In this document: positions 53,209 to 61,245 of the stretch, piece after piece
Numbering within the stretch: position 1 is the first letter of the stretch
Layout: each line of letters opens with the position of its first letter
The notes under the pieces: generated by a model
Told to the model about the DNA's origin: nothing
Seen by the model: the letters and a program-made list of their open reading frames with translations, nothing else
Databases searched by the model: none
DNA from: JACQFV01 sp964593585
GTDB lineage: Bacteria > Zixibacteria > MSB-5A5 > WJJR01
Assembly: GCA_964593585.1 (NCBI GenBank)
Contig: CAZQIZ010000007.1
Coordinates: 46,575-110,574 of the forward strand
DNA length: 64,000 nucleotides
Direction: 5' to 3'
Program-made: the position numbers and the translations under genes

Positions 53209-54096
53209 ATGCGCATCGCCCTGACTCTGCTTTTGGCGCTCTCCGCCGTGGCTTGCGCCGCGCCGCAACTGACCTTCGATGGCGACCGCGCCTTCGCCGA
53301 TTTGGCCCGCCAGGTCCAATTCGGCCCGCGCATCCCCGGCAGCGGCGGCCACCTCCAGTGCGCCGAGTGGATCATCGCCCAATTGCGCCCGCTGGCCGAC
53401 TCGGTCTGGACCCAACCCTTCCGCGGCACCATCCTCGGCCGGTCCGACACCGTGGCGATGATGAACATCATCGCCCGCTTCAATCCCGACGCCGGGGAGA
53501 GGATTCTGCTCAGCGCGCACTGGGACACCCGGCCTCATGCCGACTTCGATCCCGATTCCACGCTCCGCACCCAGCCCATCGCCGGCGCCAACGATGGCGC
53601 CTCCGGTGTGGCCGTCCTCCTCGAATTGGCGCGGCTGTTTGACTCGATGCCGCCGCCGATCGGCGTCGATCTGGCCTTCTATGACGGCGAAGACGGCGGC
53701 GACTATGGCGACAGCCCCGGACGCTGGTGCCAGGGTTCATTTCACTTCGCCGCCCGTCTGCCCGCCCGCTACCGCTGGGCGATCAATGTTGACATGATTG
53801 GCGACAAGGACCTGACAATCCCCATCGAAGCCAATTCATACCGCCTCGCGCCCGAACTGGTCGATCGCGTCTGGTCCCAGGCCGAAAAACTGGGCGAGAC
53901 CGCCTTTCAGCGCGCGCGCGGCAGCGATGTCTTCGATGACCACATGCCCCTGCTGGCCAAGGGCATCACTGCCATCAACATCATCGACTTCGACTATCCC
54001 CATTGGCACACCACCCACGACACGATCGACAAGTGCGCCCCGGCGTCGCTAACGGCCGTCGGACGCGTCCTCGTCGCCGTGGTCTATGACCTCTGA
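53209..54096 (+). CDS. M28-family glutaminyl-cyclase-like zinc protein, probable lipoprotein
   Basis: 295 residues. N-terminus MRIALTLLLALSAVAC gives a possible lipobox (A-V-A-C). The core matches the M28 peptidase/glutaminyl cyclase group: VQFGPRIPGSGGHLQCAEWI, LLSAHWDTRPHADFDPD, PIAGANDGASGVAVLLELAR, LAFYDGEDGGDYG, NVDMIGD and FDYPHWHTTHDTIDKC. Likely zinc ligands are the Asp in GANDGA, the Glu in DGED and the His in WHTTHDT. Glutaminyl cyclases turn an N-terminal Gln into pyroglutamate; in Bacteroidota this is common for exported proteins. Its place 64 bases after sprA suggests a role in exporting surface proteins. The alternative is a plain aminopeptidase. Stop overlaps the next ATG (TGATG). 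Confidence 0.75.
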   Translation: MRIALTLLLALSAVACAAPQLTFDGDRAFADLARQVQFGPRIPGSGGHLQCAEWIIAQLRPLADSVWTQPFRGTILGRSDTVAMMNIIARFNPDAGERILLSAHWDTRPHADFDPDSTLRTQPIAGANDGASGVAVLLELARLFDSMPPPIGVDLAFYDGEDGGDYGDSPGRWCQGSFHFAARLPARYRWAINVDMIGDKDLTIPIEANSYRLAPELVDRVWSQAEKLGETAFQRARGSDVFDDHMPLLAKGITAINIIDFDYPHWHTTHDTIDKCAPASLTAVGRVLVAVVYDL

Positions 54097-54575
54097 TGCC
54101 CGACCGCGAATCTGACCATCACGCCGGGCCGTATGGCTTCAGCCGCCGCGAGATCGTCGCGCTCTTGGCGCTCGCGCTCGTCGGTTGCGCGTTGGTGGCC
54201 ATCGATCACTGGGTCGAAAGCCGCCGTCCCCAGGCGCCCGTCTGGGCATTGGAGGATGTCTTCCTCGAACCGCGTGCCGAGCCCGACTCCGCCCGACACG
54301 ACGGCGATTCGGCCGCCGCGCGTCCCCGTCGCGACTACGCCCAGGAGATCGACATCAACACCGCCGATGTGCGCGCCCTGGCGCGTCTGCCCGGCATCGG
54401 CCCGGAGCTGGCGCGACGGATCGCCGCCGAACGCGAAGCCAACGGGGCCTTTGTCAATCTGATCGATCTGCAGCGCGTCCGCGGCATCGGCCCGCGCAAG
54501 GCCGCGATGCTCTCCGGCTGGGTCAAATTCTCCCAGCCCATGGCCGACACCACGGGCAAGGGAGAGGAGCCGTGA
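54096..54575 (+). CDS. ComEA-like helix-hairpin-helix protein
   Basis: 159 residues. One membrane helix near the N-terminus (EIVALLALALVGCALVAIDHW, about 19-39), a spacer rich in Asp, Arg and Ala, and a C-terminal pair of helix-hairpin-helix motifs: IDINTADVRALARLPGIGPELARRI (about 86-110) and FVNLIDLQRVRGIGPRKAAML. ComEA-type proteins bind double-stranded DNA outside the membrane during uptake; competence genes are not otherwise visible here. The ATG overlaps the upstream stop and the stop overlaps the rsmD GTG. Confidence 0.8.
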   Translation: MPDRESDHHAGPYGFSRREIVALLALALVGCALVAIDHWVESRRPQAPVWALEDVFLEPRAEPDSARHDGDSAAARPRRDYAQEIDINTADVRALARLPGIGPELARRIAAEREANGAFVNLIDLQRVRGIGPRKAAMLSGWVKFSQPMADTTGKGEEP

Positions 54576-55147
54576 GGATCATCGCCGGCCGCTTCAAGGG
54601 ACGGCGTCTTGCGCCGGTTCCCGATCCCGCCGTACGCTCCACTGCCGACCGGGTCAAGGAATCGCTCTTCAATATTCTCATGCACGATGTCCCCGGCGCG
54701 GTGGTCCTCGATTTGTTCTGCGGCGCCGGCACACTCGGCCTCGAAGCGATCTCGCGCGGCGCCGCGCATGTCGTCTTTGTCGATCGCTCGCCGAAGTCGT
54801 TGCGCAAGACGCTCGAAAACGCCAAGTCGCTGGGCATCGGGTCGGAGATGGAGACCATGCGCGCCGATGCGTTGACCGCACTCAAGTCGCTGCGCGCCGA
54901 CCGTCACGCCTTCACGCTCATCCTCGCCGATCCCCCCTACGGCGAGGGCTGGCCGGCCAAGGTCCTGCGCGCCGTCGCCGCCGCCGACTGCCGCGCCGAG
55001 GAGGGGGTCCTGGTCATCGAATCGCACAAGAAGGATGAACCCGGCGATCCGCCCCCGGGATTTTCCGTCTGGACTACGCGGCGCTTTGGCGATACTCTGC
55101 TTTCCTTCTGGCGCTGGGCGCCCAGCCAATCGCAGGAGCCATCATGA
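54572..55147 (+). CDS. rsmD: 16S rRNA (guanine(966)-N(2))-methyltransferase
   Basis: 191 residues. RIIAGRFKGRRLAPVPDPAVRSTADRVKESLFNIL is the typical RsmD start; SAM motif VLDLFCGAGTLGLEAISRGA (about 48-67) and the catalytic LILADPPYGEGW (about 117-128) are intact. GTG start overlaps the upstream stop (GTGA) with GGAGAGGAG just before. The stop overlaps the coaD ATG; the rsmD-coaD pair is a very common bacterial neighbourhood. Confidence 0.94.
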   Translation: MRIIAGRFKGRRLAPVPDPAVRSTADRVKESLFNILMHDVPGAVVLDLFCGAGTLGLEAISRGAAHVVFVDRSPKSLRKTLENAKSLGIGSEMETMRADALTALKSLRADRHAFTLILADPPYGEGWPAKVLRAVAAADCRAEEGVLVIESHKKDEPGDPPPGFSVWTTRRFGDTLLSFWRWAPSQSQEPS

Positions 55148-55665
55148 CCAACCCCGCCGCCAACGACCGTCTCGGCATCTATCCCGGCACATTCGACCCG
55201 ATCACCAACGGCCATCTCGATCTGATCGACCGCGCCCTGCATCTGTTCGACCGCCTGTTGATCGCCGTGGCGATCAATCCCAACAAGTCGCCGCTGTTTT
55301 CCGGCGCCGAGCGGGTCAAGCTCATCCGCGAATCGCTCCCGTTCCTGAAAGCGCAGGACTGGGCCGAACGTGTCGAGGTGGTCGAGTTCGAGGGGTTGAC
55401 CGCCTATCTGGCCACCGACCGCAAGGCGCTTTCGATCATCCGCGGTCTGCGCGCGGTCTCTGACTTCGAGTTCGAATTCCAGATCGCCCTCACCAACCGC
55501 TCGCTGGCCCCGACAATCGAGACCGTGTTCCTGATGCCCAACGCCAAGTACACCTATCTCTCCTCGGCCATCATCAAGGATGTCGCCCGCCACGGCGGCG
55601 ATGTCGCCGCCTTCGTCCCACCCCCGGTCCTCACCGCCCTGCGCTACCGCTTCGCCCGCCACTAA
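55144..55665 (+). CDS. coaD: Phosphopantetheine adenylyltransferase
   Basis: 173 residues, normal length. Transfers AMP to 4'-phosphopantetheine in coenzyme A synthesis. Nucleotidyltransferase motif GIYPGTFDPITNGHLDLIDRA (HxGH-type, here NGH), IIRGLRAVSDFEFEFQIALTN and the C-terminal YTYLSSAIIKDVARHGGDVAAFVP are clear. It is last in the chain from sprA or QC to coaD joined by short overlaps. Confidence 0.97.
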   Translation: MTNPAANDRLGIYPGTFDPITNGHLDLIDRALHLFDRLLIAVAINPNKSPLFSGAERVKLIRESLPFLKAQDWAERVEVVEFEGLTAYLATDRKALSIIRGLRAVSDFEFEFQIALTNRSLAPTIETVFLMPNAKYTYLSSAIIKDVARHGGDVAAFVPPPVLTALRYRFARH

Positions 55666-55682
55666 ACGCCCATCATCGTGCG

Positions 55683-56118
55683 CAGGGGCAGGTCTGAGAC
55701 CCGCCCTCACGACTACACCGGCAACCCGTCATCCCAAGGCCCGGCGCGCTTTGCCGGGTCTTGGGATCTTTGTTGCTCTTTGCCGTTGGCAACTGAGGGC
55801 AGGTCTCAGACCTGCCCCTACAATCCTAATTTGCATTCCGATATCCAACTTTGTCATCCCGAGCGTAGCGAGGGAGCTGTTTTTCCCGCCGACGGTCAAA
55901 AGCAGATGCTTCGCTCCGCTCAGCATGACAAGACCAGACTGCAACCGGGAAGACTCCCATTCGCGCGCTCCACGATTCACCGGGAGGGCGAGGCTTCTGC
56001 CGAGCCTGCTCTCTTTCCGGTTGCGACCAAGAGCAGGCTCTCCGCCGCAGGCGGAGAGGGATCTGCTCTTCCCGCCGACGGTTATGAGCACATCCCTCAC
56101 ATCGCCCCGCATGACAAC
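55683..56118. repeat. Mosaic of five repeat families in the coaD-GT9 gap
   Basis: Within 55666-56189: CAGGGGCAGGTCTGAGACC (55683-55701) and an inverted copy (55797-55822); the 15-bp ATCCCAAGGCCCGGC hairpin (55731-55767, copy of 9388-9424); a GTCATCCCGAGCGTAGCGAGG element (55853-55933) ending CTTCGCTCCGCTCAGCATGAC; the GGGAGGGCGAGGCTTC element (from 55981) with a right arm degenerated into TCTCCGCCGCAGGCGGAGA; and GTTTTTCCCGCCGACGG paired with CTCTTCCCGCCGACGGTTAT (56068). No gene is supported here. Confidence 0.75.
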
Positions 56119-56189
56119 CTCGGAGCCACACCGGATGCCACCCCCGCCGCCCTTTACTACCCCCCGGCAATTGCCGTTATTACCAGCGC

Positions 56190-57299
56190 ATGGCCAGCGT
56201 CCTCGAACGACAACTCAAACGCCTCGGCCTGTTTGGGCTGGCACGGTTGGCGCGCACACCGCGGCAGGGGCGAGCCGACATCGACCACACGGCCGTGCGC
56301 CGCATCCTGGTCGTTCGTCCCGATGAACGCATCGGCAACGCCATCCTGATCATTCCGCTGCTCAATGCCCTGCGGGGGTGCTATCCGCAGGCGCGTCTCT
56401 CGCTGGTCATGGCGCGCCGGTATTGGGATCTGCGCGAGTTGATCCCCTCCGTCGATGAGTTCATCCCCTTCGACAAACGGCGCTATGCCCGCAACCCAAT
56501 CGCGTTCGCGGCGTTCATCCGCCGTCTGCGCAAATGCCGCTACGATCTGGTCTTCGATGCCGCCGGTGACCATTCGGTGTCATTCACACACCTGGCCATC
56601 GCCGCCTGCTCCGGCGGTCGCTTTCGCATCGGGCATGACCGCGGCGGGGCGGGCCAGTGCTATGAAGTCCCTGTCCCGGTTGCTCCGGATGATCGCCACG
56701 AGACAGAGCGTCACCTCGATCTATTGCGCGCGATTGCCGCTGTCGATCCCGACCCGCGTCCCCTGCTCAAGCCGCTGGGCGACCACAGCGCCGCCGAACG
56801 GATCTGGCGTGACCAGGGGTGGCGCAGCGACAAGCCCACCGTGATCATCCATCCCGGCGCGCGCGGTCGCAAACGCTGGCCGGCGTCGCATTTTGCCGTC
56901 AGTGCCAACCGTCTCGCCGCGCAGGGCTGCCAAGTCGGTGTGGTCTGGGGACCGGCCGACACACAGGCCGCCGAGGAGATGATGCGCGCGGTCGACTCCG
57001 GCGTTCGCCCGCTCGGTGTCCTCAGCTTTCCTGATTTCGTCGCCGCCGTGGCGTCGGCCACGGTCTTTTTCTCCGGCGATTGCGGCCCGATGCATCTGGC
57101 CGCCGCCACGCCGCCTCGGCAGGGCGTCGTCGCCGTCTTCGTGGTCGACAAACTCGCCCGCTACCGCCCGCTTGGCCCGCGCGACATCGCCGTCATCGAC
57201 GATCCCGACCATCCCGACATCGCGGGGATCGTCGCGCACATGCTCGCACTCGCCAACGTCGGCGACCGGTCCGAAATCCGACGGAGCGCGATCGCGTGA
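56190..57299 (+). CDS. Glycosyltransferase family 9 (heptosyltransferase-like)
   Basis: 369 residues. GT-B fold of the WaaF/WaaC type that builds the LPS core: RRILVVRPDERIGNAILIIPLLNAL (about 38-62), YDLVFDAAGDHSVSFTHLAI, and the donor-site segment VIIHPGARGRKRWPASHFA (about 220-238) with FFSGDCGPMHLAAA near 290. It is cytoplasmic and membrane-peripheral. Substrate (heptose or other sugar) cannot be told. The stop overlaps the ABC transporter GTG. Confidence 0.9.
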   Translation: MASVLERQLKRLGLFGLARLARTPRQGRADIDHTAVRRILVVRPDERIGNAILIIPLLNALRGCYPQARLSLVMARRYWDLRELIPSVDEFIPFDKRRYARNPIAFAAFIRRLRKCRYDLVFDAAGDHSVSFTHLAIAACSGGRFRIGHDRGGAGQCYEVPVPVAPDDRHETERHLDLLRAIAAVDPDPRPLLKPLGDHSAAERIWRDQGWRSDKPTVIIHPGARGRKRWPASHFAVSANRLAAQGCQVGVVWGPADTQAAEEMMRAVDSGVRPLGVLSFPDFVAAVASATVFFSGDCGPMHLAAATPPRQGVVAVFVVDKLARYRPLGPRDIAVIDDPDHPDIAGIVAHMLALANVGDRSEIRRSAIA

Positions 57300-59203
57300 A
57301 CGCCACCGTCCCAACCCGACGCTCCCCATTGTGGCGGTTTGTTGCTTACATCCGTCCCCACCGCGCGCTCGTGGTCTGGTCGGTCGCCGCCACCGTGCTG
57401 TTTGTCCTGCTCTCGGCGCTGCAGATCTGGCTCATCGGTCCGTTGGTCGGCGCGCTCTTCGGCCAACTCCCGGACGCCGCCTCGCCCGCGGTTGAGACCC
57501 TCTCCGGCGGCGGCATCGATCAGATGTTCGCCGGCATCAAAGACTCGTTCCATCGTTTCCTGCGCGATTTGATGGTCACCGACGACACCACTGCGACACT
57601 GGCGCGCCTCTGCATTGCCATCCTCATCATCTCGCTGTTCAAGGCGATCTTCGCCTACATTCAGTCGTTCGCCGTCGCGCTGGCCCAACAACGGGTCATC
57701 CGCATCCTGCGTGATCGGATGTTCGCGCATTATCATGACCTCTCGCTGGCCTACTTCACACGCACCCGCACCGGGCAGGTGATCTCGCGCGTCGGCAACG
57801 ATGTCCGCATCCTCAACGACATGCTCGATCTGGCCCTCGGACGTCTCTTCCGCGATCCGCTGCTGGTGCTGGTGCTATTGATTTCGCTGTTTGTGCTCAA
57901 CTGGCGTCTGACGCTTCTGGCGATGCTGGTCCTGCCGCTGGCGATCGGCGCCATGACGCTGGTCTGGCGCTACATCCGCCGCTACTCCCGACGCGCCCAG
58001 GAACGCATGGGCGATATCTCCTCGATTTTGGAGGAGTCGATCGGCGGTGTGCGTGTCGTGAAGGCCTTCGGACGCGAGGACCACGAAAAGGCCCGCTTCG
58101 CCGAGGCGAACAAGGGGTACTACAAGGCGATGGTGAAGATGGCCCGCGCCCGCCTGGCCAGTTCGCCGATTAACGAGCTCCTCGGCACCGTCGCGGGCGT
58201 CATCATCCTCTGGTTCGGCGGGCTGACCGTGCTCGATGGTTCCGGCTTCACTCCCAGCGAGTTCATGACCTATGTTCTTCTGGTCTTCTCGCTCATCCAG
58301 CCGGTCAAGGCGCTGGCGGGTGTGCATGCCCGCCTCGCCGAAGGCGAAGCCGCCGCCGAACGTGTCTTCGAGGCGCTCGACACCCCCGTCGATGTCAAGG
58401 ATGCCCCCGACGCGCAACCCTTGCGCGGCTTTCATTCCGAAATCCGCTACGACCGTGTCTCGTTTTCCTATGGCGGGGAGCTGGTCCTGCGCGACATCGA
58501 CTTGACCATAAAACGCGGCCAATCGGTGGCCCTGGTCGGCCCCTCCGGCGGCGGCAAGTCGACCCTCTGCGACCTGTTGGCCCGTTTCTATGATCCCGTC
58601 GCCGGCGCCATCACCATCGACGGCCATGACCTGCGGACGCTCACCGCCAAATCCCTGCGCGACCATCTCGGCGTGGTCACGCAGGATGTCGTCCTGTTCT
58701 ATGACACCGCGGCGCGCAACATCGCCTACGGCTACGATCCCATCGACCCCGATCGTCTGCGTCGCGCCGCCGATGCCGCCTATGCGCTCGAATTCATCGA
58801 GGCGCTGCCGGAGAAATGGGACACGCTGATCGGCCCGCGCGGCGTCAAGCTCTCGGGCGGTCAGCGCCAGCGATTGGCGATCGCCCGCGCCATCTTCAAG
58901 GACCCGCCGATCCTGATCTTCGATGAGGCCACCTCGGCCCTCGACACCGAATCCGAATTCGCCGTCCAGCGCGCCATCGACAACCTGCTGGCCGACCGCA
59001 CCGCGCTCATTGTGGCGCATCGCCTCTCGACCGTGCGCCGCGCCGATCTGATCGTCGTGCTCGACAAGGGGCAGATCGTCGAACGCGGCACCCACGAGGA
59101 ACTGATCGTCCGCGACGGCCTCTACCGCCGCCTGCATGATCTGCAGTTCGTCGCCGACACTCCCGTCACGGAGGACGCCGATCGCACACCTACTCTTCTG
59201 TGA
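57296..59203 (+). CDS. MsbA-like ABC exporter (permease and ATPase in one chain)
   Basis: 635 residues. Six membrane helices in the first 330 residues with EESIGGVRVVKAFGREDHE (the intracellular coupling region), then an ATPase with Walker A GPSGGGKSTL (about 415), signature LSGGQRQRLAIARAIF (about 519), Walker B PILIFDEATSALD and the H-loop AHRLSTVRRADLI. The layout matches MsbA, the lipid A-core flippase; between a GT9 and four glycosyltransferase genes this role is the best guess, but drug or peptide export cannot be excluded. GTG start overlaps the GT9 stop (GTGA). Confidence 0.9.
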   Translation: MNATVPTRRSPLWRFVAYIRPHRALVVWSVAATVLFVLLSALQIWLIGPLVGALFGQLPDAASPAVETLSGGGIDQMFAGIKDSFHRFLRDLMVTDDTTATLARLCIAILIISLFKAIFAYIQSFAVALAQQRVIRILRDRMFAHYHDLSLAYFTRTRTGQVISRVGNDVRILNDMLDLALGRLFRDPLLVLVLLISLFVLNWRLTLLAMLVLPLAIGAMTLVWRYIRRYSRRAQERMGDISSILEESIGGVRVVKAFGREDHEKARFAEANKGYYKAMVKMARARLASSPINELLGTVAGVIILWFGGLTVLDGSGFTPSEFMTYVLLVFSLIQPVKALAGVHARLAEGEAAAERVFEALDTPVDVKDAPDAQPLRGFHSEIRYDRVSFSYGGELVLRDIDLTIKRGQSVALVGPSGGGKSTLCDLLARFYDPVAGAITIDGHDLRTLTAKSLRDHLGVVTQDVVLFYDTAARNIAYGYDPIDPDRLRRAADAAYALEFIEALPEKWDTLIGPRGVKLSGGQRQRLAIARAIFKDPPILIFDEATSALDTESEFAVQRAIDNLLADRTALIVAHRLSTVRRADLIVVLDKGQIVERGTHEELIVRDGLYRRLHDLQFVADTPVTEDADRTPTLL

Positions 59204-60266
59204 TTCGCTCCCCTTCTGGGGCGGGGGAGAGCATTGGATTGTGCAGGTGGGCTCCGCCCTGGCCGCGCGTGGCTGGCGGATCACCGTGGCCGGACGACAC
59301 CACGCTGAACTGCTCAATCGCGCCGAGGCCGCCGGATTGCCCACTGTCGCCTGGCCCTTCCAACGCGACTTCGACTGGGCCACCATCCGCGCCGCCCGTC
59401 ACTGGCTGCGCGAGCACAAACCGGCAGCCGTCCTCGTCACCACCGGACGCGACATCCGCACCGTCGGCTGGGTCGCGCGCTGGCGGCACACCCCCGTCGT
59501 CTGGCGCATGGGCCCCAAGCCCAAGGACAATCTCGTTCACCGCCTCACCGGCCATCTGATCTCCCGCGTGATCGCCCCGTCGGAAACCGTCCGTCAGGAA
59601 CTGCAACCTTTCGCATGGCTGCGCGAGAAGATCACGGTCATCCCCAATGGCATTGCGCTGCGCCCACGTCCCTCTGAAGAGGCGATTGCCGCCGCGCGTT
59701 CCCTGCTGGGTCTGCCACCCGATACGTTCCTCTGTCTTTATGTCGGACGTTTGATGCCCGGTAAAGGGATCGACACTCTGATCTCCGCCTTCGCAACCGT
59801 CAGCCGCCGCCATCCCCATGCCCGCCTCTGGCTGGTGGGGACCGGCCCCGATGAGGGAAAGGTGTGCTCTCAGGTGGCCGCCCTCGGCCTGACCGGCACC
59901 GTCGCCCTCACCGGCTATTCCAGCGACCCAACGGTCTACTTCACCGCCTGCGACCTGTTTATTCTGCCATCGCGCTACGAATCCTTCAGCTATGTTCTGC
60001 TCGAGGCGATGTTGCACGCCAAGCCCAGCATAGCGACCCATGTCGGCGCCATCCCCGAAGTGGTCGGCGCCGCTGCCGCCTGGCTGGTCCCGCCCGATGA
60101 TGCCTCGGCGCTCGCCGACACCATCATGCAACTCATTGAGTCTCCCGACCGTCGAAGAGAATTGTCCGAACGGGGACATGCGCGCGTGATCGACACCTTT
60201 GACCTGAACAAGACCGTCGATGCCGTCGAGGCGCTCTTCGGCGCGTTGGGCAAAACCGCGACGTGA
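59136..60266 (+). CDS. Glycosyltransferase, GT4 family
   Basis: 376 residues from the ATG at 59136, which overlaps the ABC transporter gene by 68 bases. The homology with its neighbour at 61246 only begins at HLLFCDSLPFWGGGEHWIV, 17 residues in. An ATC at 59181 with GGAGGA 5 bases before it is a possible non-standard start. Core motifs: LVTTGRDIRTVGWVARW, VITVIPNGI-like KITVIPNGIAL, LYVGRLMPGKGIDTLISAF, VALTGYSSDPTVYF and LPSRYESFSYVLLEAMLHAKP with the EAM donor-site Glu. Sugar unknown; likely a core or O-antigen transferase. Confidence 0.88.
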   Translation: MICSSSPTLPSRRTPIAHLLFCDSLPFWGGGEHWIVQVGSALAARGWRITVAGRHHAELLNRAEAAGLPTVAWPFQRDFDWATIRAARHWLREHKPAAVLVTTGRDIRTVGWVARWRHTPVVWRMGPKPKDNLVHRLTGHLISRVIAPSETVRQELQPFAWLREKITVIPNGIALRPRPSEEAIAAARSLLGLPPDTFLCLYVGRLMPGKGIDTLISAFATVSRRHPHARLWLVGTGPDEGKVCSQVAALGLTGTVALTGYSSDPTVYFTACDLFILPSRYESFSYVLLEAMLHAKPSIATHVGAIPEVVGAAAAWLVPPDDASALADTIMQLIESPDRRRELSERGHARVIDTFDLNKTVDAVEALFGALGKTAT

Positions 60267-61102
60267 TGGACCAGACCCCCATCGATCCGCTCACCGCGCA
60301 GCTGCGCGCGCACCCACGGCCCCCACGGGTCTCGGCCTGTATCATCGCCAGGGATGCCGCCGCCACCATCGCCGCCACGCTGCAATCGCTGCGTTTCTGC
60401 GAGCAGATTATCGTCATTGTCGATGCCGCCACCACCGACAACACCGAGGCCGTCGCCCGCTCGCTGGCCCATGAGGTCGAACGCCGCCCCTGGGAGGGCT
60501 TCGCCCGCGCCCGCGCGCATGCGCTCGGCAAGGCCGCCGGCGAATGGGTGCTCATGATCGACGCCGATGAAGTCGTCACGCCGCCGCTCGCCCAGTCGAT
60601 CATCGAGGCGGTCACGCGCGATCAGGGCGAATACGATGGCTTCCTCGTGCGCCGCCGCACCCGCTTCCTCGGACGTTTCCTCGCTCATGGTGACTGGGGA
60701 CGCGACGTCATCCTGCGATTGGTGCGCCGGAGCCGTTGCGAGATCAACGACGCCCTGATCCACGAGTCGATGAAAAACCCCGGACGCACCCGCATCCTCG
60801 ATGGTCTCCTGCTGCATGAGGGCGAACGCACCATCGAGGAGCATCTGGCGCGCCAGAATCTCTACACCACGCTCGCCGCGCGGCAGATGCTGGCGCAGGG
60901 AAGAAGCGTCTCGGCCCCGGCGGCGGCGTTCAAGCCGCTCTTCCGCTTCCTGCGCTCCTATGTTCTGCGACTTGGTTTTCTCGATGGCTGGCCGGGTTTC
61001 GTCCAAGCCTGGTACTCGGCTGTATATGTCTTCACTCGCTACGCCAAATTGCGCGAACTTCGCCGCCGCGCCGGCACCGACGGGCAAAACTCCGGTCAAT
61101 GA
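60263..61102 (+). CDS. Glycosyltransferase, GT2 family (WaaE/KdtX-like)
   Basis: 279 residues, GT-A fold. VSACIIARDAAATIAATLQSLRF (about 22-44), IIVIVDAATTDNTEAVARS and the metal-site motif GEWVLMIDADEVVTPPL (about 92-108) fit the WaaE/KdtX group that adds glucose to LPS core heptose. Later parts include HESMKNPGRTRILDGLLLHEG. A GTG at 60263 overlaps the upstream stop; the ATG at 60266 is an equally good start. It is followed by a 143-base gap with repeats. Confidence 0.87.
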   Translation: MMDQTPIDPLTAQLRAHPRPPRVSACIIARDAAATIAATLQSLRFCEQIIVIVDAATTDNTEAVARSLAHEVERRPWEGFARARAHALGKAAGEWVLMIDADEVVTPPLAQSIIEAVTRDQGEYDGFLVRRRTRFLGRFLAHGDWGRDVILRLVRRSRCEINDALIHESMKNPGRTRILDGLLLHEGERTIEEHLARQNLYTTLAARQMLAQGRSVSAPAAAFKPLFRFLRSYVLRLGFLDGWPGFVQAWYSAVYVFTRYAKLRELRRRAGTDGQNSGQ

Positions 61103-61131
61103 CAACTCCCAACCCAACCAACGACTCCGTC

Positions 61132-61197
61132 GTCCCCGCGCAAGCGGGGACCCAGACCCCTGCCGCGGCAAGTCTGGATTCCCGCTTTCGCGGGAAT
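61132..61197. repeat. GTCCCCGC-GCAA-GCGGGGAC hairpin plus dRS3-like palindrome
   Basis: Perfect 8-bp stem with a GCAA tetraloop (61132-61151), then ATTCCCGC-TTTC-GCGGGAAT (61178-61197), identical to 38009-38028. The ATTCCC-N8-GGGAAT form matches my memory of the dRS3 repeat of Neisseria. Confidence 0.7.
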
Positions 61198-61245
61198 GAC
61201 GTTCGTGCATTCGAACCAACCCGCCCGGAGGCGCGCTAACCTCCC

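Noticed and set aside
55666..56189. Possible tRNA or small RNA gene in the repeat-rich gap
   Set aside because: The hairpins are all explained by repeat families; no TTCGA-type T-arm or cloverleaf could be made.
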